A DNA stretch of 64,000 nt, from assembly GCA_964019335.1 (NCBI GenBank), contig OZ025652.1:717177-781176 (forward strand), read 5' to 3'. The stretch is from Diplonema japonicum. Its lineage: Eukaryota; Euglenozoa; Diplonemea; Diplonemida; Diplonemidae. The position numbers were made by a program, and so were the translations under genes. Shown one piece after another: positions 51,425 through 60,315 of the stretch; the first letter of the stretch is position 1, and the number at the start of each line of letters is the position of its first letter. Below the pieces are notes generated by a model. The model searched no databases. It was given only the letters and a program-made list of their open reading frames with translations, and was not told the origin of the DNA.

Positions 51425-52708
51425 TATAAAATGTCACGCTCCACTATCCATCATGTTGTTCATGAATGGAGAAAACCGTGAGAGCAAAACAAAAAGAAGG
51501 GGGATGGAGAGAACAACGAAGGAAGTCCATAAATTGATTCCACTGTTGCACAAAAAAAAAAAAAGAAAAATGGAGAGTGGAGGGAGGGGAGAAGGGACAG
51601 AATAGTGTTTGTTGTTTGTTCTTTTTTTTTTCCATCATCACCCCCCACTACATTTGTTTTAAAGAACGGGGCGTTTAGTTTATCCCTCACCCCCTTCTAT
51701 CCCTTTCAAGATTTGAGACCCCATTTCTTTGAAGTGAAACGTGGCACAATCTTGGATTCTTTCCAAAAAGAAAAAGAGAGAGAAAAAAAAAAAGAAAAAA
51801 GAAAAAAAAAAAAAAACGATTTAATAAAAAACTTCTATTATGAAAACGTGAGTGTTTTTTTTTTTTTTTTTTTTACTTTATTTTACTCCATCCTGAAATA
51901 GTCATACCTGACACTGGTGACGCTCTTTTACTACAGGTCTCCACTCGGGTGTGGTTCGTTGGCCGGGGCTAAATTAAAGAAGTATTGTTTCCTCTTTTTC
52001 TCCTCCCTTTGCTATCCCCACCCACCAGACCAAATACTTGATGTGTACCTTCTTTATTTCTGAGGGGGGAAAGGGGTAGATAAGTAGAGACAAGGGGCCG
52101 TTCCAAAAAAAGAAAAAAAAGAACCTTCTTTATCTCATCTCTCTTTTTTTTTCCCCCCTTCATTTTTTTTTCTGCTTTGGATTATCTTAGCTTTGTAAAA
52201 AAAGAAGAAAACAAAGGCGCCACCCCCCCCCCCCCCCCCCCTTGATGCTTTTAAACAAAGCGAAGAAGAAAAAAGTAAGGGCGGGGGTTGTTCTTTTATT
52301 TTGAATATAATTCTCTTGCGGCGAGAAATGAAGAAAAGAAAGTTCTGCAAAAAAAAAATCCCCCTCTCGCCAGTTCCCCACTTTCTCTGCTTTTTTATTT
52401 TAATTTTTATGTTCATTCACACAAACCCCCTCCCCCTTTATTATTATTTTGTCGCTCCCTCCTTCACACTCCCATTCTTCCCTTTGTTTATGTACACTGC
52501 AGGAAAAAAAAAAAAAAAAAAAAAAGAGAACGAACAAGAAAATAATGATTCAAAAAAAAAAAGGAATGTTTTTTTGCTTTAACACACCCTAATTTATATT
52601 TTTTTTTCTTCTGTGCCTGCTTAAAAGAATAACCATCGACTCAAGGGGGGGTGGGGGGCGAACGAAACAAAAATTTACACACACACATACAACCCGTACG
52701 CCGCCCCC
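50894..52708. repeat. 1.8 kb homopolymer-rich spacer
   Basis: No gene is supported. It holds long T runs (50939-50954, 51389-51421), A runs (51800-51817, 52504-52525) and a C run (52223-52242). Open frames are poly-Lys or poly-Phe. It resembles the 10-16 kb desert in composition and sits between unrelated genes of the same strand. Confidence 0.65.
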
Positions 52709-53733
52709 ATGTTGGCGATGAAGAAGGCGGTGCGAGACGATGAGCTAGCGGTCGAAGGGAGTAAAAGAAAATACCTCAGCACACGGGAGAGGATGATGGC
52801 GGCGAGTGTGGGGAGCGTCTTGGTAGCTTTGACAATGACACCGCTCGATGTTGTGAAGGTAAAGGTACAGGCGGGCATGACAGGCAGCAGCACGTTGGAC
52901 TGCGTCCGGAACCCGTATTGCAGAGAATTCTACGTCTCCAATGGCATGATGGAGTTGAAGCAACTGAAGTCAAAATGGCCATGCTTCAAAGAACCATCAC
53001 CATGCATCCACAGCCCCACCCTCACCCTCTTACGCAGCACGCTTAGATACGAAGGTGTACGGGGTCTTTACGCAGGCTTCGTGCCCACTATCATGATGTC
53101 AGCTCCCAACAACGTTATGTACTTCGCTGCCTACGAGACGGGTAAAGACGCAGGTGTCCCACCCGTTGTAGCGGGTAGCACAGCACGGGTCTTGTCGACG
53201 TCGTTGGTCGCACCACTGGAGTTCATTCGAACACGGATTCAAGCTGGGAACAACATCGCCTCTGTACGGAGCACAATCCGAGCGGAAGGGTACACAGTGT
53301 TGTGGAGAGGCATTGTCCCCACATTGTGGCGTGACGTGCCGTTCAGCGGTTTGTACTGGGGGAGCTACGAGACGGTGATGGGGATACTTAACGTGCAGTT
53401 CCCTTCGACATACTCGTTCTACAAGGCGTTCATTGCTGGTGGCCTTTCAGGATCCATCAGTGCTTTGTTCACAATGCCTTTCGATGTTGTAAAAACACGG
53501 CACCAAGTGCAGAACCAGACAGTGCCGGAGCCAACGCAACGTGTCTCGCTGTGGACATCAATCGTCACAATTTCCAGAACAGAAGGCATCTCATCGCTGT
53601 TTGCGGGATTGGGACCCAGGATCGCACGTGCTGGGCCTTCATGTGCAATCATGATCAGCGCTTACGAGGTATGCTCGGTGAAAACATAAACACACCGTAC
53701 ACCAAACAGGCCATGAAGCTTTATTTGTTATAA
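52709..53733 (+). CDS. Mitochondrial carrier, SLC25A39/40 (MTM1) type, two exons, 327 aa
   Basis: Inner-membrane carrier; SLC25A39/40 import glutathione into mitochondria in animals. The three carrier signatures are TPLDVVKVKVQ, APLEFIRTRIQ and MPFDVVKTRHQ. The subgroup is indicated by the Cys-containing insert after the first helix (LDCVRNPYCREFYVSNGMME), LWRGIVPTLWRDVPFSGLYW and the C-terminal GPSCAIMISAYE. Exon 1 is 52709-53668; a 41 nt intron (53669-53709, GTATGC to CCAAACAG) precedes a 24 nt last exon (53710-53733) encoding AMKLYLL. Without splicing the protein ends CSVKT almost at the same length, so the last intron is less certain than the others. A second Met three codons downstream is an alternative start. 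Confidence 0.88.
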
Positions 53734-54471
53734 AGACATTCCGTGCTTCTCGTTCCCTTTCCTTTTTTCTTTTCTTTTCCTGTTCTAATATTATTTCTTG
53801 CATCCTTAGATATCCCTGCGGGACATATCGGTGTGTCTTATTTATTTTTTTATGCTGCCTGTTTTCCTAAATCCATCCCCCTTCGACTCTGAGGCCTTGG
53901 CAAACGGCCGTACAGATTTCGTATTTTTATCAAAAGTCCCTCTCACCGCATCATCGGGCAATGCTAAGCCTTCTTGCCTTCCATTGCATTGCTTATCAGA
54001 ATCAAGGCCATACGCACAAAGGGTGCCTTTTCTCCTAAACAATGGAAGATGACAACGAGAGATAAAAGAATATGTGGTGCAGGAGAATAGTCATTAACAG
54101 CGTCTGTATTGCAGAGCAACGATTTGCCACTCTTTAGAGATCCCCCTCCTCCCACCATCAAGCACCGTGCTTAGCCACGCAGCAGTTTAATTTTTTCTTT
54201 CTTTTTTGGTATTTGTTTCTGTTAGGATGAACAAAAAGTCTTGCTCAAGTTCTTGGGGTACTCGAATGCTCCTCTGAGAGGTGTGCGCGAGCAATACAAC
54301 GTAGTTTAATTCACCCTCACCCCTCTGCGTTACGTATCGTGCATGTGCATGTGTTGCACCCCTCTTAGCATTGGAGTCTTGCTTCCCTTTTTTTCCGACT
54401 CGCGTATGCTGTTAGTGCTTATTTCCCCCTTTTTTTCCCTTCTTGGTGGCACCGTCTTCAGAGCTAACAAC
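53734..54471. other. Spacer with an orphan exon-like stretch
   Basis: A T-rich start is followed by about 200 bp (53842-54042) open on both strands that I cannot assign. At 54226-54309, after a T tract and GTTAG, a frame without ATG reads DEQKVLLKFLGYSNAPLRGV and ends in TAA. It looks like a terminal exon, but no matching upstream exon was found. The last 160 bp is a pyrimidine-rich leader ending in CGTCTTCAG before UFD1. Confidence 0.4.
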
Positions 54472-55329
54472 ATGCCGTTCACAAAACTACTGAGGTCCCA
54501 GTCTGGTGTGATGGCCGGGAAGCCAAACATCGACCGTGGTGGGAAGATCCACCTCCCGCACAGTGCCATGGGTGAACTAGCAAGGATGGAAATCACCTTC
54601 CCCATGATGTTCAAGATCAGCAACCCTGCGACTGGTAAGAGCACCCACTGCGGCGTGCTTGAATTCACCGCAGACGAAGGAGGCGCCGTAGTCCCGTACT
54701 GGATGATGCAGCTCCTCGGTGTTGGTGAAACAGGGTCTGTTAAGATCGAGAGTGTCGGGCTCCCGAGGGGCACCTTCATTAAGATCCAACCCGCCGAAGA
54801 GGCGTTCATTAAGCTTTCAAACCCGAAGGTTGTGTTGGAGAGCCGGTTGAACAACTTTTCGTGCCTCACAAAGGGCGACACGATCCTCATTAACTACAAC
54901 GAAAAGAACTACGAAATCATCGTCCTTGAGACGAAGGTTGGCGACAAGGAAGTAAATGCCATTTCCATCGTTGAAACAGATGTGAAGGTGGAGTTCGCAA
55001 GGCCGCTAGACATGCCGCCCTCACCACAGCATAAGCCTGTCGCCCCTGCTCCTGCAAAATCCGCATCGAGTGGTCTGAATTTCGGGAACACGCTTCTTGA
55101 TAGGCAGAACTCCGACCAGCAAGCCGCAACTCCTGCCCCTGCTCCCGCAGCAACTGGTTTCCAAGCATTCTCGGGCTCCGGTCGTACCCTTGGCGGTGGC
55201 ACCGCAGCATCTTCATCTGCCGCCCCCATCGCATCTCGACCTACCGACAGTTATGGGAGACCTCTAAAAGTGGAGGAGAAGCCAAAGGAATTCGCAGCGT
55301 TCGGTGGGAAGGGAAGGTCGTTGAAGTAG
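54472..55329 (+). CDS. UFD1: UFD1, ubiquitin recognition factor of the Cdc48/p97 complex, 285 aa
   Basis: UFD1 with NPL4 recruits ubiquitinated substrates to Cdc48/p97, including in ER-associated degradation. The double-psi barrel N-domain is clear: GGKIHLPHSAM, ITFPMMFKISN, THCGVLEFTADEGG, VPYWMMQLLG, NFSCLTKGDTILINYNEK. The C-terminal tail is Pro/Ala/Ser-rich with FQAFSGSGRTLGG, the p97-binding SHP box. A Lys-rich end (GGKGRSLK) finishes it. Length is near the metazoan protein. The start MPFTKLLRSQ follows TCTTCAG by 12 bp; an upstream open extension into the pyrimidine leader is not used. Confidence 0.95.
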   Translation: MPFTKLLRSQSGVMAGKPNIDRGGKIHLPHSAMGELARMEITFPMMFKISNPATGKSTHCGVLEFTADEGGAVVPYWMMQLLGVGETGSVKIESVGLPRGTFIKIQPAEEAFIKLSNPKVVLESRLNNFSCLTKGDTILINYNEKNYEIIVLETKVGDKEVNAISIVETDVKVEFARPLDMPPSPQHKPVAPAPAKSASSGLNFGNTLLDRQNSDQQAATPAPAPAATGFQAFSGSGRTLGGGTAASSSAAPIASRPTDSYGRPLKVEEKPKEFAAFGGKGRSLK

Positions 55330-55472
55330 GCATGACCAGTGTTATTAGAGTATTAAGGTGCGTTTCTTGCCGGTGCCTAGACTTTGTTTATTTATGGGGG
55401 GGGAAAAAAAAAGCACGCATCCTTTTCTTTGAAAAAGTGCTGTGACACCACACCACAGCATAGCACAGCACG

Positions 55473-57029
55473 ATGGATGGCCTCCTTGACGACCTCGAAA
55501 GGCACCTTCCTGTGTGTGAGTATGGGAAGCTGGAGGAGATACGTGAGAAGCTTGGGATTCTGAGGGATGAGTACGACGTAGAGTACCCTGGGTCGGATGT
55601 GGCGCTGAAAGGATGTGGACTGTCAATACTAGAGCTGTCTGTTCAAAATGAGTTGAATGATGTGGTGAACATGATACTGAACGAGAAGTGGGGGCGGGTT
55701 GACAGGTGTGTGGGGTTCCCTTGCACTGTGCTGTGCAAGACGTGCTACAAGAACCCCGACAACGTGGGGCTCGTCAAGATACTGCTTTACTTCGGGTCCG
55801 ATCCCAACGCCACCATCTCAAACGATGGGCATTCCGCGTCATGTTTGATTTCTGCCGTGATCAACGGGAGAGTAGAGATCGTGGCCCTGCTGCTGCAGCA
55901 TGACGTGAACATCTACTACGAGTGGCGCGGGCAGAATGCCCTCTCGATGGCGATGGACTTCAAGCGGACCGACGTCGTGAATATGATCGAAGAACACGCG
56001 ATGAAGAAGGCACACTCCGCAAGGCGGCATCGCTTACAAAAACCAAAACCCACCCCCGAACCCACAGAAACCCTAACCACAACCCACCACCCGTTGACCG
56101 ACCAGCCCATTGACTTCACCAAAACACTTGAAAAGCAGTCCATCCTTACCTCGTCATTCATGTCAAAACTCTCTACTGTGGACTGGGTGTACAAAATGAG
56201 CGACCTCGACATCAAGGCCCACATTGGCACAGGAGGCTTCGGGACGGTTAACAAAGCTGTGCTCCTTGAAACGGGGGACCTGGTAGCGTGCAAGTGCATC
56301 ACGTGCCGTGGCGACGACATGCTCTCCGTTTTCAAGGAAGAGGTGGCGTTGATGGCGAAGCTGCGACATAAGAATGTAGTGTTGTTCTTAGGTGCTGTTC
56401 TTGACCTACCATCCCTGTGCATCATAACAGAGCTTATGAAGTGCAATCTTTCAGACCGCCTGCAAGACAGGGCATCTATCACATGGCCAGAGAGGCTGCG
56501 GTGGAGCAGAGACATAAGCAGGGGGATGACGTACCTGCACACAAGGAACCCTTACGTGCTGCATCGGGACCTGAAGTCCTTGAATGTACTGTTGGGCGAC
56601 TCCGGTGAAGCAAAGCTTTGTGACTTCGGGATGGCTAAGGCAAAGAAGTCTACCATGCAGGACTCCATGTTGTGCGGCTCGCCAAGCTGGATGGCCCCTG
56701 AGGTGCTGCGGGGTGAGTCTTTCGCGCGAGCCTCTGATGTTTACTCTTTCAGTGTCGTTCTCTGGGAAATCCTCACCAGGCAAACACCTTGGCCCAATCA
56801 AACACTTCCCCAATTGGTGGGACTCGTAGGGTTCTCCTGTCGCTTACTCCCCCTGCCTACCCCCCTCCCTGAAGGCACACCGCCATCCTTCATCTCCATC
56901 CTCGAGAATTGCCGGGCAAAACCCGATGCCCGGCCACCCTTTAAAAACATAACCAGTGCTATTGACGATGTCATTTCTGAAGAAGAAACGAAGAGTAAAA
57001 AGCCTAGAACAACGGGCATACCTTGCTAG
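55473..57029 (+). CDS. Ankyrin-repeat TKL-type protein kinase, 518 aa
   Basis: Residues about 45-180 look like degenerate ankyrin repeats (GLSILELSVQNELNDVVNMI, VKILLYFGSDPNAT, SCLISAVINGRVEIVALLLQ, NALSMAMDFKRTDVVNMI). A Thr/Pro-rich linker follows. The kinase domain (about 240-500) has Gly-loop GTGGFGTV (252-259), Lys274 in VACK, HRDLKSLNVL (His364-Asp366), DFG (Asp384) and SWMAPEVL; all catalytic residues are present. The HRDLKSLN wording and ankyrin pairing fit tyrosine-kinase-like (TKL, ILK/RAF-like) kinases, which are Ser/Thr kinases in protists. The tail is acidic then basic. It stands 140 bp after UFD1, with ACACCACAG and GCACAG sites just before the ATG. Confidence 0.88.
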   Translation: MDGLLDDLERHLPVCEYGKLEEIREKLGILRDEYDVEYPGSDVALKGCGLSILELSVQNELNDVVNMILNEKWGRVDRCVGFPCTVLCKTCYKNPDNVGLVKILLYFGSDPNATISNDGHSASCLISAVINGRVEIVALLLQHDVNIYYEWRGQNALSMAMDFKRTDVVNMIEEHAMKKAHSARRHRLQKPKPTPEPTETLTTTHHPLTDQPIDFTKTLEKQSILTSSFMSKLSTVDWVYKMSDLDIKAHIGTGGFGTVNKAVLLETGDLVACKCITCRGDDMLSVFKEEVALMAKLRHKNVVLFLGAVLDLPSLCIITELMKCNLSDRLQDRASITWPERLRWSRDISRGMTYLHTRNPYVLHRDLKSLNVLLGDSGEAKLCDFGMAKAKKSTMQDSMLCGSPSWMAPEVLRGESFARASDVYSFSVVLWEILTRQTPWPNQTLPQLVGLVGFSCRLLPLPTPLPEGTPPSFISILENCRAKPDARPPFKNITSAIDDVISEEETKSKKPRTTGIPC

Positions 57030-57296
57030 CTCTAAGTTGAGTATTTCCATACCGCTGTTTCTTCGTGAAGGTTGCATTCACGCTCCTTTAAGTCAGCCAA
57101 GAGGTTTCAATTTCTTCTGTATGTGAGCACCACTGCAAAATAGGTCTAGTTCTTTCTTTTCTTGTTCTATTTTTCTTTTTTCTGGCCATTTTCTGTGGCA
57201 TTCTTAGTTTTAATTTAGTCTTGTTTAATTTGAAATACGTTGCTTCTCCTTGTCCCTTTTCTCCTACTCATTACAGACCTCAAACATCTTCTCAAT

Positions 57297-57807
57297 ATGT
57301 CTGACGAAGAGTTCCAGACCGGTGACGCTGGTTCGTCCACCACCTACCCCATTCAGGTATGATGCAACCTTGAGAGCAAAACTATGATTCATAACACAGG
57401 CTGGTGCTCTGAAGAAGGGTATGCACTGCGTGATCAAGGACAGGCCATGCAAGATTATCGAGTACACCACCTCGAAGACCGGAAAGCACGGTCACGCAAA
57501 GGCTCACATTGTTGCCATTGACATCTTCACCAGCAAGAAGCTTGAGGAAATCTGCCCCACCTCGCACAACATGTTCGCCCCCAACGTGACCCGTGCGGAG
57601 TACTCCCTCATCGACGTTGACGCCGATGGTGTTGTCTCCCTTCAGGATGACACTGGTGACATCCGTGAGGACCTTTCCCTCCCCAAGGATGACGAACTCG
57701 CCAAGCAGATCAAGGCCGGGTTCGAGGCCGGCAAGGACCTCGTGCTCAGCGTTGTGGGTGCCATGAACGAGGAGGCCGTTATGACGTGCAAGGAGGCCAC
57801 CAAGTAA
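57297..57807 (+). CDS. EIF5A: Translation factor eIF5A, copy 1, two exons, 155 aa
   Basis: eIF5A relieves ribosome stalling and needs hypusine. Exon 1 (57297-57356) encodes MSDEEFQTGDAGSSTTYPIQ; exon 2 (57400-57807) encodes the SH3-like and OB domains. The hypusine loop is TSKTGKHGHAK with the modified Lys at position 49. The 43 nt intron (57357-57399) reads GTATGA to ATAACACAG and is identical to that of copy 3. The protein is identical in all three tandem copies. The start follows CTACTCATTACAG by 20 bp. Making three copies of a highly needed factor fits a dosage role in a system with polycistronic transcription (inference). Confidence 0.97.
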
Positions 57808-58045
57808 ACAACTTAAGTCAGACTATGGAGAGCAGTGTTTTCTTCTTTCTTTTTTTCGGTTTTTTTCTTTGATGAAAAATAGTTCAATTCCATTGCGTTA
57901 TTCTATCCAAGAGGTGTAGTGCTTGAGGTATCTTTCATCACCCACTCATCCCACCCAACCCAACCCCACTTTTTGATTCTAGCACCCCATTATCTACCAC
58001 CGTAATCCTTGCAGCCTTTGAAAAAAAAGAAGAAAAAAAACTAAT

Positions 58046-58561
58046 ATGTCTGACGAAGAGTTCCAGACCGGTGACGCTGGTTCGTCCACCACCTACCCCA
58101 TTCAGGTATGATGCAACCACTTCCGTTGTGCAAAACTATGATTCATAACACAGGCTGGTGCTCTGAAGAAGGGTATGCACTGCGTGATCAAGGACAGGCC
58201 ATGCAAGATTATCGAGTACACCACCTCGAAGACCGGAAAGCACGGTCACGCAAAGGCTCACATTGTTGCCATTGACATCTTCACCAGCAAGAAGCTTGAG
58301 GAAATCTGCCCCACCTCGCACAACATGTTCGCCCCCAACGTGACCCGTGCGGAGTACTCCCTCATCGACGTTGACGCCGATGGTGTTGTCTCCCTTCAGG
58401 ATGACACTGGTGACATCCGTGAGGACCTTTCCCTCCCCAAGGATGACGAACTCGCCAAGCAGATCAAGGCCGGGTTCGAGGCCGGCAAGGACCTCGTGCT
58501 CAGCGTTGTGGGTGCCATGAACGAGGAGGCCGTTATGACGTGCAAGGAGGCCACCAAGTAG
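58046..58561 (+). CDS. EIF5A: Translation factor eIF5A, copy 2, two exons, 155 aa
   Basis: Exon 1 is 58046-58105, exon 2 is 58154-58561; both match copy 1. The intron (58106-58153) is 48 nt: its first 13 and last 20 or so bases match the other copies, but its middle (cttccgttgtg) is different and longer. The 5' leader (after CCTTGCAG) and the 3' region are unrelated to those of the other copies. Confidence 0.97.
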
Positions 58562-58805
58562 AGAGGTTGTGCTAAACAGTGTAGCATCGTCAGTCCATCA
58601 AGTTGAGCGAGAACTCAAATGTATTATCAGCGATTTACTTTCTATTACCTTTTACTGGTTTGAGGTTCTCCTGTGTGTTGGTGAAGCAACAATAGGTAAA
58701 TCGACGGAGTGAGTGGTTCTAGTTTTTCTCCCTTTCGGTTTCCAGCATATCTTAAGTACACTTCATACCACACACTATTACAGAAGAAAACAAGACTCAG
58801 TTAAT

Positions 58806-59316
58806 ATGTCTGACGAAGAGTTCCAGACCGGTGACGCTGGTTCGTCCACCACCTACCCCATTCAGGTATGATGCAACCTTGAGAGCAAAACTATGATTCA
58901 TAACACAGGCTGGTGCTCTGAAGAAGGGTATGCACTGCGTGATCAAGGACAGGCCATGCAAGATTATCGAGTACACCACCTCGAAGACCGGAAAGCACGG
59001 TCACGCAAAGGCTCACATTGTTGCCATTGACATCTTCACCAGCAAGAAGCTTGAGGAAATCTGCCCCACCTCGCACAACATGTTCGCCCCCAACGTGACC
59101 CGTGCGGAGTACTCCCTCATCGACGTTGACGCAGATGGTGTTGTCTCCCTTCAGGATGACACTGGTGACATCCGTGAGGACCTTTCCCTCCCCAAGGATG
59201 ACGAACTCGCCAAGCAGATCAAGGCCGGGTTCGAGGCCGGCAAGGACCTCGTGCTCAGCGTTGTGGGTGCCATGAACGAGGAGGCCGTTATGACGTGCAA
59301 GGAGGCCACCAAGTAG
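58806..59316 (+). CDS. EIF5A: Translation factor eIF5A, copy 3, two exons, 155 aa
   Basis: Exon 1 is 58806-58865, exon 2 is 58909-59316. The only coding difference I saw from copies 1 and 2 is silent (GCC to GCA in the DADG segment). The 43 nt intron (58866-58908) equals that of copy 1. The leader after CTATTACAG and the 3' flank are again unique, so homology is limited to the span from ATG to stop. Confidence 0.97.
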
Positions 59317-59786
59317 ATCGTTACTTGAACAGAGAGAAAAAAGAATGAAAGAAAAACGCTCTTTTTTCTTTTTCTTTACCCCTTTTTTTTTCTCTCTCTG
59401 TTTTTCACCTTCATACCATTATCTTCACATCACTTCTAACCCTCAATGCCAGCAGCTGTTGCATAGTTATGGACGGCCTGGGCAACCCAACCTGCCCACG
59501 CTGCATCTTTGCAGCTGTTTTAGTACGTTTGGCGTCTTCTTTAACTCCCACCTCTGTGTACAAACACAACCAGATATTATATGGCATTCACTTTGTTCGT
59601 TTTTTTTTTTTTTTGCCCCTTCCCGTCATGTGTCCAACCCAATCCCAGTGCAGCGTTCTGTTCTTTTGTCATACCACCACCCCCACACCACTTCCCTTTT
59701 ATTCAAAGAACAAAAAAAAGCATTTTGTCTAGCAATAGTTTCATCTAAAAGGGTAAGAGAGAAAGGAGGAGATTAAAAAAAAGAAA
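59317..59786. other. Spacer after the eIF5A array
   Basis: 470 bp, T/C-rich in its first and middle parts, with AGCAATAG and TCTAAAAG sites before the SmB ATG. The open frames (for example one starting MDGLGNPTC) have no family character. I see no RNA gene. Confidence 0.55.
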
Positions 59787-60230
59787 ATGTTGGGAACACG
59801 GAAAGGGAAGTTGTTCCAATTCATGAACCACAAAGTGCGGTGCGGTATTGGGAACAACAGGGTCCTTATGGGGCAATTTGTAGCCTTTGACAGTCACCTG
59901 AACCTGGTGCTGAGCGGTGCGGATGAGTACAAAAGACTTACACATATCGATGAAGATGGAGATGAGTGTGAACTAGAGCAAACACGGCCCTTGGGACTGG
60001 TGTTTGTAAGGGGTGAAGCGGTGCATTCTATCATAGCAGACAAGCCGAAGAAAAAGAAGAAAAAGAAGAAGAAGGTTGAGGACTTGCCGAAGTCAGCAGA
60101 CACTGACTCTGCGTTGCAGAAAAATCCGAAGAAACGGCCGCGTGAATCGGACCAGATGGACGAGGCGGAGATCATGGCCCGCAGAGCGGCCTTGGAACTA
60201 GAGATGAAAAACAGAAAACTAACCAGCTAG
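59787..60230 (+). CDS. SNRPB: Small nuclear ribonucleoprotein SmB/B', 147 aa
   Basis: Core Sm-ring protein of spliceosomal snRNPs (and of the SL RNP where trans-splicing exists). Sm1 motif: FMNHKVRCGIGNNRVLMGQF and FDSHLNLVLSGADEY; Sm2: LGLVFVRGEAVHSI. The position of the loop and the Leu-Gly-Leu-Val/RGE wording match SmB rather than other Sm proteins. The tail is atypical: instead of Pro/Gly/Met-rich repeats it has a nine-Lys run (KKKKKKKKK), an acidic linker and a KKRPRE basic patch, then a charged helix. The Lys tracts could act in nuclear import or RNA binding (inference). Confidence 0.92.
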   Translation: MLGTRKGKLFQFMNHKVRCGIGNNRVLMGQFVAFDSHLNLVLSGADEYKRLTHIDEDGDECELEQTRPLGLVFVRGEAVHSIIADKPKKKKKKKKKVEDLPKSADTDSALQKNPKKRPRESDQMDEAEIMARRAALELEMKNRKLTS

Positions 60231-60315
60231 TGTATCATCGCTGGCGGCAACAACTGGATTTCAGTTGCATTTTTTTTCTTTCACTTGTTGATACCCATCA
60301 CCACCACCACAGGAG

